A stretch of DNA of 32,643 nucleotides from CAZSVE01 sp964610175. GTDB lineage: Bacteria; Pseudomonadota; Gammaproteobacteria; HK1. The position numbers were made by a program, and so were the translations under genes. Within the stretch, counting starts at the first letter, position 1, and every line of letters begins with the position of its first letter. The notes beneath the pieces are model-generated. The model did no database searches and was not told the origin of the DNA. It saw only the letters and a program-made list of their open reading frames with translations. Positions 14,923-22,849 of this stretch are shown piece after piece. The stretch lies in the NCBI GenBank assembly GCA_964610175.1, contig CAZSVE010000031.1, positions 1 to 32,643 on the forward strand, written 5' to 3'.

Positions 14923-15182
14923 TACGCTTTCCCATTGCGATCCTGGCGCACCTCCTCGAAGATGTCCTCAACGGATTTCGAGGTGACTTTCTCCTGTTCC
15001 GTTTTTTCGATACGGGGTTTCAGAAACGCTTCCAACTGACACAATGCGTCTGCCGCCGCTATATCCGGGTGTGATGGAAGTGTAGGTCCCAAATAGGTGC
15101 CCCTCGACGGTTTTGCCGCGTAGGGTGGAAACTGCTTGTCGCTGATGCTGCTCAGGGGGAGAACTACACAAAGACGGTTCAT
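14922..15182 (-). CDS. probable antitoxin partner of the broken ParE
   Basis: The 86-residue product ends ADALCQLEAFLKPRIEKTEQ, then EKVTSKSVEDIFEEVRQDRN. This is the kind of acidic, helical C-terminus that antitoxins of ParDE modules use to wrap their toxin. The N-terminal 40 residues (CVVLPLSSISDKQFPPYAAK region) do not look like a ribbon-helix-helix domain. The N-terminus could be a different DNA-binding fold or the result of a rearrangement. It is translationally coupled to the frameshifted toxin. With the toxin dead, the antitoxin may now serve as an anti-addiction factor or be decaying. Confidence 0.5.
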   Translation of the reverse strand: MNRLCVVLPLSSISDKQFPPYAAKPSRGTYLGPTLPSHPDIAAADALCQLEAFLKPRIEKTEQEKVTSKSVEDIFEEVRQDRNGKA

Positions 15183-15327
15183 GATCTGCTTCCTCTCTAT
15201 TCTCTCGTTTCCGCTTTTTACTTGGCGCGACCGGTGGTCGCAACCGAAATTCGGGACACGGCATGGGCAAACATTCGCACGGTCGTGTCGATTGTCGAGG
15301 GATGGGATAATTGCATATTACCTTACC

Positions 15328-17799
15328 TCACGATTTCGCATGGCGTTGCCCCCGCACCAAAACAATCCCGGCGATAAATACCAGCAGCCCTACCCCCAAC
15401 GGTATCCCAAACACTTTGACCCGATCCATCTCTGGGGGCAGCAGCAGCCAGTACCAAGTGGTCAATGTGTGCCTGGAACCTATCTCATCGTTGCTGCCAT
15501 CCCAGTTTGCGAAGGAAACCGGCATGAACCTCCCCTCATCGAAGGAAATATCTCCGTGTTCATCTCCAACACCGGGTTCATCTCCAACGCCGGCGGAACC
15601 GGCATCCGGTAGGTTGCGCGAACGTTTCATCACCACCCGCCAGCGACCGTGCTCCCATTTGCCGTTGGCCATAAGGTCGTCATTGGTCTCTCGGGCAGCC
15701 AGTTTTTTATCCGGCCCGCTAGCGTCCAGTAAAACGGCCTGTGGCGGCGTCGCGGGGGAGACACTCCCGGCATTCCAGTACCAGATCGTGGTGAGATGCC
15801 TGGCGTCCCCATGGCGAAACAGCGGTTTTTCCACCACCGGCGCGGCCACGTAGGCATCGTTTTGGGGGAATTGAATGGCAAAGGCATCGGAGTGCATGTC
15901 GAGATTTTCGTCCTGGATCTGTTCGGATACGGGTTCTCCGGGACGGCTGTCGGTGCGGTCACCCGCCTCCAGAAGGAATGCGATATCCGCATCGTTGTAC
16001 AGCGCCCGTACCGTCAATGCATCGGAAAGGGAGGTAAAGAGCCGTTCTTCCTCGATGATATTGGGCGCGAGGCGAAGCGTCACCGCCCTGGCCCGGGACC
16101 AGGCCGGATCGTCCACCTCGAGCGGCAGTTCGCCCTCGATCTCGAGGGCCGAGATCAGGGTATCCTCACCAGGCATCGGTGCCGCCCCCTGGCGTCTGGC
16201 GTAGACGTAGTTGGCGATGTGCCAGCGATCTTCCAGTCTGACCGGATCCTTATTGCCCGCTTCCACCGCCCGATGGGCTGGCATGGGCGTGCCCGGGATG
16301 CCGATGGAAAGACGCTGGTGGATCCGGGCAATGGTATCGAGGCGCGCTGCCTCATCCTCGCCCGGCACATTGGTGATGCGCCAGGTCCATGGCTTGGTCA
16401 GGTCCCGTGGCCAGATGCGTGCCTCCCAGTCATCCGCCAGACGCTTGCCCGAGGTGATGTTGCCCCGCCCGAGATCGCCGTGGCATTCCTTGCACGCCTT
16501 GCGAAAAACCGTCCGGCCGCGTGCGATGGATTCTTCCGAATAGGGGATCTGCCCATTCAGTGGCTCGGTCTCGGTAACGACCGTGAAGTCGCCTTCGAGA
16601 TAACGCCCCTCGTCGTCGAAGGCATCGTCGTCGGCATCCTCGGGCGCCCAGGTGGCCACGGTATCGAATCCCTTGACGATCGGGATCAAGCCCTGAATTT
16701 GCTCGTCGGAAAGCAGCGTCGCCCACCCCGGCATGCCCGTGCCCTCCAGGCCGTGTTCGATGGTATCGAACAGATCCTCGTCCCGCGGAGGCAGCATGCC
16801 GGGGGATGTCTTGTACTTGAAAAGACCCAACGTGAAATCGCGGGGCCGGGGATACAGAAAGTCCGCGGCGGGACCGTCACCCGCGCCGGTCTCGCCGTGA
16901 CAGGCCGCGCAGCGGAACCGGTAGCGGGCGGCAGGGTCCATGGCCTTGCGGGCCGCCTGGATTTGTTCCTTCATGCCGGTGACGGCCTTGGAGGTGTCGG
17001 GATTCCACATCCGGGGCACCTGCCCCACGTAGTCGTAAAGGAACGTAATGACATTCCAGATGGCCTCCTCGTCCAGCATCTCGTGCCACACCGGCATGGC
17101 GGAATTCCAGGGTGTGCCTTCCTTGGGAAGCCCCGGCCCACCCGTGGTGATGCGCCAGAACAGGAACGCCTCCTGGAGCTGGGCGATGGTGCCCACATCC
17201 TGGAAGTTGGCCGGTAGCGGATTGAAGGCCTGGGCGAACGGCCCGGTTCCGTCCAGGAGATCGCCATGACAATAAAAGCAGTTTTCGAAGTAGACATTCC
17301 GGCCCTTTTCGACGATCTCACCATAGGCCGCCATGGCGGCGCCGGTCTTTTCCGATTCGGGCTTGTCCGATTCGAGCCTTGCCAGGATCCGTTCGCGCAC
17401 GGGGTTCTCCAGCGTGCCGAGATCATGGCTTTTATCGAATACTCGGAGGGTCGAAGGGGGCGCCGGGTGTACCTGCCGCAGTTCCACGGGGGCATCGAGA
17501 GACGGTTTCACGATCCCGTATGTGACATACCCCGCAAGCGCCGGGATTGCGACGAGGAGGGACCACCGGATGGGCCACTTGCCCCTGTCGCGCAATACGG
17601 CAAGGATGGGCGCCTTGAATTCGATCCAACGTTTCTCTTCGAAGGAGAAATACAACAACACCCCCACCACCGTGATGGTCATGAATTGGATCATCAGGGT
17701 CCTCGGCAGCACCGGTGGAAAGGCATTGTCGAAGAGGAACCAAGCCGCGAGTACGACGAGCACGGCGCGCCAGAAGGCGGGGATTCGGAGGGTTTTCAC
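15328..17799 (-). CDS. membrane-anchored tri-haem cytochrome c with ethylbenzene-dehydrogenase-type haem domain
   Basis: The 823-residue product has three N-terminal membrane segments (residues about 10-30, 37-52, 78-97), then three cytochrome c modules with C174-FY-C177-H, C297-AA-C300-H and C436-KE-C439-H. From about 545 to 790 it has a beta-rich domain resembling the haem b-binding gamma subunit of ethylbenzene dehydrogenase-type enzymes (EIEGELPLEVDDPAWSRA, later LTTIWYWNAGS). A C-terminal helix (LGVGLLVFIAGIVLV) follows. It is thus a periplasmic electron wire anchored at both ends. GTG 17799 is the earliest start because TAA lies directly before it. Together with the bd-like subunit and di-haem cytochrome at 20.9-26.8 kb it would form one electron-transfer chain; that link is inferred from co-location and type. 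Substrate unknown. Confidence 0.78.
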   Translation of the reverse strand: MKTLRIPAFWRAVLVVLAAWFLFDNAFPPVLPRTLMIQFMTITVVGVLLYFSFEEKRWIEFKAPILAVLRDRGKWPIRWSLLVAIPALAGYVTYGIVKPSLDAPVELRQVHPAPPSTLRVFDKSHDLGTLENPVRERILARLESDKPESEKTGAAMAAYGEIVEKGRNVYFENCFYCHGDLLDGTGPFAQAFNPLPANFQDVGTIAQLQEAFLFWRITTGGPGLPKEGTPWNSAMPVWHEMLDEEAIWNVITFLYDYVGQVPRMWNPDTSKAVTGMKEQIQAARKAMDPAARYRFRCAACHGETGAGDGPAADFLYPRPRDFTLGLFKYKTSPGMLPPRDEDLFDTIEHGLEGTGMPGWATLLSDEQIQGLIPIVKGFDTVATWAPEDADDDAFDDEGRYLEGDFTVVTETEPLNGQIPYSEESIARGRTVFRKACKECHGDLGRGNITSGKRLADDWEARIWPRDLTKPWTWRITNVPGEDEAARLDTIARIHQRLSIGIPGTPMPAHRAVEAGNKDPVRLEDRWHIANYVYARRQGAAPMPGEDTLISALEIEGELPLEVDDPAWSRARAVTLRLAPNIIEEERLFTSLSDALTVRALYNDADIAFLLEAGDRTDSRPGEPVSEQIQDENLDMHSDAFAIQFPQNDAYVAAPVVEKPLFRHGDARHLTTIWYWNAGSVSPATPPQAVLLDASGPDKKLAARETNDDLMANGKWEHGRWRVVMKRSRNLPDAGSAGVGDEPGVGDEHGDISFDEGRFMPVSFANWDGSNDEIGSRHTLTTWYWLLLPPEMDRVKVFGIPLGVGLLVFIAGIVLVRGQRHAKS

Positions 17800-18048
17800 T
17801 TATACGCCCAATTGTTTCTTGATAAGTTGGCGAAGGGTGAGCTGCATGCAGAAGTCGTTCTATATTCTCCAATGGTATAATCGGAACCAAAAATCTCCAT
17901 GGGAATTAGCAGAATGGTAAAAAATCCATCCTGTACTTTTTTACTTGAAAGAGACCTTGCTGTCAGGTACTGAAAATTCGCAATTCATAATTCAGGCTTG
18001 TCATAGTCATAGCCAAAATTTCTTTGGTCGCTTTATCGAAGATTTTCC

Positions 18049-18129
18049 AGCTAACGTCACCGCTCGCAGGCAGAATTAGAAGCACTAGACGAGTAATTTT
18101 ACTCTTGTGTAGCGGGTTGTTGTCTGACA
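18049..18129 (-). other. attC-like recombination site behind the amidohydrolase gene
   Basis: On the minus strand, GACAACAACCCGCT near 18120 pairs with AGCGGTGACGTTAGCT at the far end (AAC/GTT and CCGCT/AGCGG arms) around an inner palindrome GAGTAA-AA-TTACTC. The end GTTAG is the core expected of a cassette junction. It shares AACAACC-CGCT and TCTAATTCTG blocks with the site at 19211-19264. Confidence 0.45.
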
Positions 18130-19179
18130 TTAAACACTTTCACCTAAATATTTTCTTGGGTTCTTGTTGGCTATTTCCCAAAAAAGATCTTCCCCTAATG
18201 AGGCTCGAAGATCTATAGATAACCGCTTTTCAGAGTATTTTTCACTTTCAACCATATAAAAATCTGACCCAAATAGCACCTTAGGTACTATTTGTTTGTC
18301 TTGCAATAGTACTTTTAAATAGGGCAAGTTTTCTTGGAAATTGAATATTGTATAAGATATATCTGCAAATATGTTTTTATAATCAGATTCCAATAAATCT
18401 GTAATTTTCTTAACCCACGTAGGATCAGAGCCTACATTTTCTCCATTAAGATGCCTTTCCCACTCACCCACTCCGCCAAAATGAGCCAAACAAATACGTA
18501 AACCTGGGTATTCATCCATAACCTTACGATATTGATCAGGATCAGCATATTTATATGCTTCTTCTTTCGTTATGCCATCACACCTACCATTTACGAAGCC
18601 TCGTGAGCAATGTGCCATTAGAGGTATATTGTTTTTTATCATGTATGGATATATATCATTCATTAATACAGAGTGATCAGGTGCATACCCCAAAGTAGGA
18701 TATATTTTAACTCCTTTAAAGCCATGATTTTCTACAAGATTTTTAAGCCGATCTAAAGCGCCGTTTCTTCTTGGCTCTATATGCGCAAAAGGTATAAGCA
18801 GATCTGCATACTTTTCGTTTTTGCATAGTTCAGCTAATTTTTCATGCTGAATATCAATGTCTTCCTTCACTTTTCCAGCACACATTTGCGACATATCCAT
18901 TGGGAGAATTATAAATTTAGTTTTTTCTGGGTAATACTTAATTAAGTGTTTTAAGTTATTTTCTTGCGTTTTTCTGTAAGCGGCTTTTATGAAATTTGCA
19001 TAACGATGTATCTTGTCATTTTTTGTGAATGGCACGACCACTTTCATAAGTCCAGAAATAACCCATCGTATTGGCTTTACTCTTGCAGCAGGAACAAGCC
19101 AAAAAGGATAGAAATTATTTGGTATATTCTCATCAGTAAATAGGTGATTATGGCAGTTATAAATTATATTATCTGACAT
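18130..19179 (-). CDS. amidohydrolase 2-family metal-dependent hydrolase
   Basis: The 349-residue product starts with the metal-binding strand IIYNCHNHLF (H-x-H at residues 10-12). It has AHIEPRRNGALDRLKNL, then FKGVKIYPTLGYAPDH, IPLMAHCSRGF, ICLAHFGGVGEWERH and VLFGSDFYMVES. This is the layout of amidohydrolase-2 (PF04909) enzymes such as ACMSD and related decarboxylases or hydrolases, which use a Zn/Mn site built from HxH, H, H and D residues; all appear to be present. The substrate cannot be told. The gene is markedly AT-rich, against the GC-rich cytochromes either side. It has AGGAGG-like GGGGGAGG before ATG 19179 and ends directly in an attC-like element, so it is probably an acquired, integron-type cassette gene. 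Confidence 0.75.
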   Translation of the reverse strand: MSDNIIYNCHNHLFTDENIPNNFYPFWLVPAARVKPIRWVISGLMKVVVPFTKNDKIHRYANFIKAAYRKTQENNLKHLIKYYPEKTKFIILPMDMSQMCAGKVKEDIDIQHEKLAELCKNEKYADLLIPFAHIEPRRNGALDRLKNLVENHGFKGVKIYPTLGYAPDHSVLMNDIYPYMIKNNIPLMAHCSRGFVNGRCDGITKEEAYKYADPDQYRKVMDEYPGLRICLAHFGGVGEWERHLNGENVGSDPTWVKKITDLLESDYKNIFADISYTIFNFQENLPYLKVLLQDKQIVPKVLFGSDFYMVESEKYSEKRLSIDLRASLGEDLFWEIANKNPRKYLGESV

Positions 19180-19210
19180 GATCCTCCCCCTTTTTATTTT
19201 TACTATGAAC

Positions 19211-19264
19211 TACTAACGCTCAGAATTAGATAACCAAAAAACGCACAGCGGTTGTTGGCTAGGC
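19211..19264 (-). other. attC-like recombination site between two AT-rich genes
   Basis: On the minus strand, AGCCAACAACCGCTGTGCG is followed by a short spacer, TCTAATTCTG, then AGCGTTAGTA. AAC-CGCT and AGCG-GTT arms can pair, and the sequence blocks match those of the site at 18049-18129. It is short (about 54 bp) but within the size seen for small attC sites. Confidence 0.4.
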
Positions 19265-19294
19265 TGGATTTTTTTGTTAAGAAAATTTGTATTT

Positions 19295-19843
19295 TTAATT
19301 AATACAGTACCATCCTCTACCTTTCTCTTGTGGCGAGTCGATGCATGCGCAAATTGACGCTTGATTTCTTGTTCTTTTGTCGATGCCGGCTTTTATCTCA
19401 CCAATAATACATGTATCGCTAGCTTGAAAAAGCTTATCTGCGCCATCTTCTTCTATTCTTTCCCCATATATGTCAACCGGCACCATAACTGAAAGCTCAT
19501 TTATAGCTCCGAGCGCGGCTTCTTTGGCAACTGTTTCTGATAGAGATCTAAGTTCGCCCATTTTGTCGTCAATTTTTGCAAATAGCGGAGTAGCCTCTTT
19601 CATATCCCGCACTATTTTTTTAGCCTCCTTTTCTAAATCGCGTACATCCTGTAGTGCAATTTCTGCTCTTTCTTTCGCAGTAGCCGAACTTTCCAATGCT
19701 TCATTAATTGTAGGATTAATCGTTTGTATAGCAGTAAGCTGAGCCTGCAACTCAACGTTTTTGTTAAGTGACCAAACAAATACGCCGCCGGCAATGGCGC
19801 TAACGGCTCCAATTATTAGCTCTCTGTATGTTGGTATCGGCAT
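19295..19843 (-). CDS. membrane-anchored coiled-coil protein of unknown function
   Basis: The chosen start ATG 19843 gives a 182-residue protein: an N-terminal membrane segment (LIIGAVSAIAGGVFVWSL), then a long helical coiled-coil stretch (about residues 25-120, rich in Ala, Glu and Lys). It ends in a small cysteine-containing domain (DTCIIGEIKAG, ASICACIDSPQEKGRGWYCI). The frame is open upstream to 19933, but that part crosses the GTTAGGC core and lacks sense. No family is recognised. The single membrane anchor with a coiled coil and a terminal Cys-rich region is common in integron cassette proteins of unknown role. It is AT-rich and bordered by cassette-type sites. Confidence 0.6.
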   Translation of the reverse strand: MPIPTYRELIIGAVSAIAGGVFVWSLNKNVELQAQLTAIQTINPTINEALESSATAKERAEIALQDVRDLEKEAKKIVRDMKEATPLFAKIDDKMGELRSLSETVAKEAALGAINELSVMVPVDIYGERIEEDGADKLFQASDTCIIGEIKAGIDKRTRNQASICACIDSPQEKGRGWYCIN

Positions 19844-19867
19844 GTTACTGGTCTCTGTGAATTGTTG

Positions 19868-19874
19868 GCCTAAC
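19868..19874 (-). other. GTTAGGC core site at the start of the putative cassette
   Basis: On the minus strand GTTAGGC is followed by CAACAATTC and then the ATG at 19843, a classic GTTRRRY cassette junction. Upstream GACCGACC could be one arm of a site whose other half was not found. Confidence 0.35.
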
Positions 19875-20017
19875 GGTCGGTCATGTAGTGGGTTTCGACA
19901 TCCCGGATAATGAAAGAGCACCTGCTGTTTCATAGAGCACCGATTCGATACCGAATCCGGCGCCTATTCAACCGAATATCATTGTCCGAATGAAAATCGA
20001 AATAATCTTCGAGTTGC

Positions 20018-20115
20018 TTTATTTCCCGCTCAGCTGCGCTGATGGGTCAAGTTTTACAAAGCGCTTTATCAATGTCTCAATCATGTTTCGTCGGTCTGAT
20101 ACGAAGCTTCGCTAG
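20018..20115 (+). repeat. dispersed boundary repeat, copy B
   Basis: Contains TTTATTTCCCGCTCAGC, GATGGGTCAAGTTTTAC, GCTTTATCAATG, AATCATGTTTCGTCGG and CGAAGCTTCGCTAG. It ends 5 bp before the stop of the HicB-like gene (minus strand). Confidence 0.75.
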
Positions 20116-20120
20116 GGCGA

Positions 20121-20282
20121 TTATCTTTGTGCCTCTTCCATCATCAGTTTATAGGCATCTTCTATATTTTCTTCCAGTTCTTTCAATGTTTCGCCCTGAC
20201 TAAATACGTTTGGAACCTCTTTAAGCTTCCCGACATACCATCCATCGTCCTTCCAATACTCGAGAAGAAATGCGCGCTTCAT
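20121..20282 (-). CDS. HicB-like (UPF0150) small protein, coupled to an aspartic protease gene
   Basis: The 53-residue product MKRAFLLEYWKDDGWYVGKL then KEVPNVFSQGETLKELEENI then EDAYKLMMEEAQR matches the partial RNase-H-like fold of HicB antitoxins (strand, GWYVGxLxExPxVxSQGxTxxELxxNIxDA). The DNA-binding tail found in longer HicB proteins is absent. Start ATG 20282 overlaps the stop of the protease gene (ATGA). No HicA toxin gene is adjacent; an orphan HicB-like protein paired with a protease is unexpected. The coding region ends at TAA 20121, next to repeat copy B. Confidence 0.7.
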   Translation of the reverse strand: MKRAFLLEYWKDDGWYVGKLKEVPNVFSQGETLKELEENIEDAYKLMMEEAQR

Positions 20283-20764
20283 TTCTGTGCTTCCTGTTCC
20301 GGCGCTGCTGTCCCGTGGGGCGGCTGAATCGATCCTCGGCGCTGGCGCGGCCCTCCGCTGAAGTGTTCCGTTGGAGCTGCCTTAAGATCCATATACTTTA
20401 CCGGAACCAATCTATGCCCAATCATATCTACCGCGGCGCCACACTGTTCCAAAACGATATAACCAAGCAAGGGTTCGTACTCATCGCCATTCGGTTCCAT
20501 ATCCAAAAAGAGTACTTCGTTATACACGGCTCTGAATCCTTCTACTCGTATCCTGACCGGGCCACACACGGTCCCTTTGACAACTGCTTGCGTCGCGGTT
20601 TGTAAATCAACGGGTTCCTCTGTATTGAAAAAGCCGAATTGCTCTTTCCAGGCCAATGGAAGGGTCAGATAGCTCGCGCCTGTATCGACGAGCACATCGA
20701 TCTTTTTCGATTTCCCCGCCGCAGTCAGATTTTCAATATCCACGGTGGTGACTATTCTTCCCAT
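20279..20764 (-). CDS. retropepsin-like clan AA aspartic protease
   Basis: The 161-residue product has KKIDVLVDTGASYLTLP (residues about 20-36) with the D-T-G-A catalytic motif followed by hydrophobic strands, and a later LLGYIVLEQCGAAVD block (hydrophobic-hydrophobic-G). This is the single-lobe retroviral-type fold that works as a homodimer. Such bacterial proteins have largely unknown substrates. The C-terminal 40 residues (FSGGPRQRRGSIQPPHG) look unstructured. It is translationally coupled to the HicB-like gene. A second, diverged member of the same fold lies 2.1 kb upstream in the same orientation. Confidence 0.72.
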   Translation of the reverse strand: MGRIVTTVDIENLTAAGKSKKIDVLVDTGASYLTLPLAWKEQFGFFNTEEPVDLQTATQAVVKGTVCGPVRIRVEGFRAVYNEVLFLDMEPNGDEYEPLLGYIVLEQCGAAVDMIGHRLVPVKYMDLKAAPTEHFSGGPRQRRGSIQPPHGTAAPEQEAQK

Positions 20765-20817
20765 ATTCTTTATCCCCGATATTGGAGTTTTGGCATAGGT
20801 AGGCTCTTGATTATTTG

Positions 20818-20924
20818 TTTATTTCCTGCTCAGCTATCGCAAATAGATCAAGTTTTTCCGGAAGCAATTTTGGTTGAATTTATGCCAAATCATGCTTTGT
20901 CGGTTTGAGGCAAGGCTTCGCTAG
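20818..20924 (+). repeat. dispersed boundary repeat, copy C
   Basis: Contains TTTATTTCCTGCTCAGC, CGCAAATAGATCAAG, TGCCAAATCATGCTTTGTCGG and GGCAAGGCTTCGCTAG. Its terminal CTAG supplies the TAG stop codon of the di-haem cytochrome gene on the minus strand. Confidence 0.75.
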
Positions 20925-21778
20925 TCCTGCTCTACCAAAAACTCCACCAACATCTCCAACTCCCGAACCGTCATCCGATCGGCGAAATCCGGCGGCATGA
21001 TGGGCGGGAAGCCTTCGGCGATGACGGCGCTGGGATCGATGATGCTGACGCGGATTTCTTCGGAGGTGAGCCGGGAGCCGATATCCAGTAACGAAGGTCC
21101 CACGGGCGAGGTGGTGTCGAGCACGGTGTGGCAGGCGTTACAGCCGTACTTGGCGATGATCTCCTCGGGCGTTTTGGCAGGTAGCGGAGCCGCTGTCGCA
21201 ACCGTTGCTGCCGACCCTTCGGCCTCCGGCGGGGCTTCGGTGGGCAGGGCAATCGTGACATCAAAGCCGTCTTTTGCCTGCAAAAAGGCGATGACGGCAT
21301 CGATTTCGGTGTCGGAAAGCCCTATGGGCGGCTTGCCGACATTGGGCATGGGGGATTCGGTATCGAAGCTGCCCTTCTTGCCGAACCCTTTCACCACATA
21401 GGCGCTCGGCGCCAACAGGGACTCGCGCAGATAATCGGTCGGATCGACGGCGCTTCCCGCGTAGCGAGCATCCCGAAGGCGTTCCGTGGCGGCCCCCATG
21501 ACGTTCATGGCCATGAGATCGGGGGCGCGGCCCAGGGCATTGTGGCACAGCGCGCAAGTCCCTTTTCCCTGGAAAATGGCTTCTCCCATGGCCACGAATC
21601 CATCCATGGTGAGCGCGCCGAGATCCATGTCATTCTCCTCGCCGGGGGCTTCTCCTTCTACCTGGGGCAGGGTATTGGCTAGCAGGGTAAATACGAAGGC
21701 GAGCGTTAGACTGAATCCCAGGACCTTGAGGAGGATGAGGCTGTTGCCCTTATCCTTCGATATTGTCGAATCGTTCAT
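20921..21778 (-). CDS. membrane-anchored di-haem cytochrome c
   Basis: The 285-residue product has an N-terminal anchor (LILLKVLGFSLTLAFVFTLL, residues 14-33) and two haem c sites: GKGTCALCHNALGRAPDL in the first half and KYGCNACHTVLDTTSPVGPS in the second. Methionine-containing loops (ESPMPNVGKPPIGLSD and IMPPDFADRMTV) probably supply the distal ligands. An Ala/Pro-rich linker separates the domains. It resembles the di-haem cytochromes encoded next to bd-like oxidases. It lies between that membrane subunit (24.3-26.2 kb) and the tri-haem cytochrome (15.3-17.8 kb), all on one strand. Probable role: shuttle between the membrane subunit and the tri-haem protein. The stop codon lies within repeat copy C. 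Confidence 0.8.
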   Translation of the reverse strand: MNDSTISKDKGNSLILLKVLGFSLTLAFVFTLLANTLPQVEGEAPGEENDMDLGALTMDGFVAMGEAIFQGKGTCALCHNALGRAPDLMAMNVMGAATERLRDARYAGSAVDPTDYLRESLLAPSAYVVKGFGKKGSFDTESPMPNVGKPPIGLSDTEIDAVIAFLQAKDGFDVTIALPTEAPPEAEGSAATVATAAPLPAKTPEEIIAKYGCNACHTVLDTTSPVGPSLLDIGSRLTSEEIRVSIIDPSAVIAEGFPPIMPPDFADRMTVRELEMLVEFLVEQD

Positions 21779-21794
21779 GTGTCGAGTCGATTTG

Positions 21795-21896
21795 CTTGTT
21801 TCCCGCTCAGCCTCGCAAATGAGTCGAGTTTCACGAGACTTTCATTTTGCTCGATGCCGAATCACACTTTATCGGTTCGAGCACGAGCTTCGCTAG
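21795..21896 (+). repeat. dispersed boundary repeat, copy D
   Basis: Contains GTTTCCCGCTCAGC, TCGCAAATGAGTCGAGTTT, GATGCCGAATCAC, TATCGGTTCGAG and CGAGCTTCGCTAG. Its CTAG supplies the TAG stop of the Rpn gene on the minus strand. Confidence 0.75.
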
Positions 21897-22807
21897 AGTT
21901 CGTTGATCCTATCCGCGCTCAACCCGGTATATTCGGCAATCTCATCGACGGGCAAGCCTTTTTGCTTCATCTTTTTTGCCATGGCGATCATGCCTTCTTC
22001 CCTGCCTTCTTCCCTGCCTTCTTCCCTGCCTTCTTCCCTGCCTTCTTTCAATCCTTCCTTCTTCCCATCCATGTGTCCCTTGAAAATAGCGGAATCGTAC
22101 AGACTCGCCCGGTAGCGCCGCTCTTCCACATGCCATTCGTAGGCAGTTCTATCTTTTCCCGGCAGGTTGATGATATCCAGAATCTCCTTGGCTTTTTTTA
22201 GTCCCTTGGCCTGGAATCCGTCCTTGATTTGTTGGTGTTTCAGGAAATATATCCATTCGTCCAGTGAATCCCTGGCGACATCGTCGAACCGCCTGATCTC
22301 CAGGAGGTAATATTCCGGGTAGAGTTGATAGGGATATTCCTTGCCGAAATAGGCTTTTTGTTGGTCATCGAGGCGAAGTTCATCGTGGTAGTGTATTCCC
22401 TGAAAAACGGTCTTTCCGTGATACACGTAGTCTTCCCCATGGCCCAGGTTGAAAAACAGGATATTGACGGAAATGACCTTGATGACCCCCTGGTAGCGTT
22501 CCGATTCTTCCATGTGTTCGGTGATGGCCTTGGATGTGCCGAACAGCATCCTCTGCAGATAGTCGAATTCCGGCTCGTATTGGAATTCGATCAGGATGAT
22601 CTCGCCTTTTTGGTCCTTGACCTTCATATCCACCCGATTGGATTTGTCCTGCCTGGTCTCCTTGTTGCTCTCGCTCTCCAGGATGTCGAGGATCGTGATG
22701 TCTTCCCGCAGGAGTTCCGACAGGAACCCTTCCAGTACTTCGTAGTTGGCCTTGCTGCGCAAGAGACGCTTCAATGCCCAGTCGAATGTGATGAGTCTTC
22801 TTTTCAT
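21893..22807 (-). CDS. Rpn-family PD-(D/E)XK nuclease (transposase-like)
   Basis: The 304-residue product starts MKRRLITFDWALKRLLRSKA and has the nuclease core NRVDMKVKDQKGEIILIEFQ (residues about 57-76: D, then E-x-Q), as in Rpn/YhgA-like PD-(D/E)XK proteins (PF12784). Later DYVYHGKTVFQGIH and PEYYLLEIRRFDD match the family's second half. The C-terminus has a GREE repeat from a 12-bp tandem repeat, followed by KKMKQKGLPVDEIAEYTGLS, a short helix-turn-helix-like tail. Rpn proteins promote recombination and some act in phage defence. Start ATG 22807; the aspartic protease gene ends 42 bp upstream. It sits inside the respiratory locus as cargo. Confidence 0.8.
   Translation of the reverse strand: MKRRLITFDWALKRLLRSKANYEVLEGFLSELLREDITILDILESESNKETRQDKSNRVDMKVKDQKGEIILIEFQYEPEFDYLQRMLFGTSKAITEHMEESERYQGVIKVISVNILFFNLGHGEDYVYHGKTVFQGIHYHDELRLDDQQKAYFGKEYPYQLYPEYYLLEIRRFDDVARDSLDEWIYFLKHQQIKDGFQAKGLKKAKEILDIINLPGKDRTAYEWHVEERRYRASLYDSAIFKGHMDGKKEGLKEGREEGREEGREEGREEGMIAMAKKMKQKGLPVDEIAEYTGLSADRINEL
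21995..22042 (-). repeat. four perfect 12-bp tandem copies inside the Rpn gene
   Basis: TTCTTCCCTGCC (plus strand) is repeated four times without change, encoding a GREE unit. The length is a multiple of three, so copy-number change alters the linker length without shifting the frame. Confidence 0.9.
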
Positions 22808-22849
22808 TGTTCGTGTGATTCTCCACTAACCTCCGCGGCCCTGCTCTTA

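Noticed and set aside
15796..17217. 473-residue plus-strand frame across the tri-haem cytochrome
   Set aside because: Shadow of the cytochrome gene; the minus strand has haem motifs and membrane helices.
17801..17848. 15-codon frame MQLTLRQLIKKQLGV ending just before the tri-haem cytochrome start
   Set aside because: Could be a leader peptide or the end of a lost gene, but it is too short and has no ribosome site.
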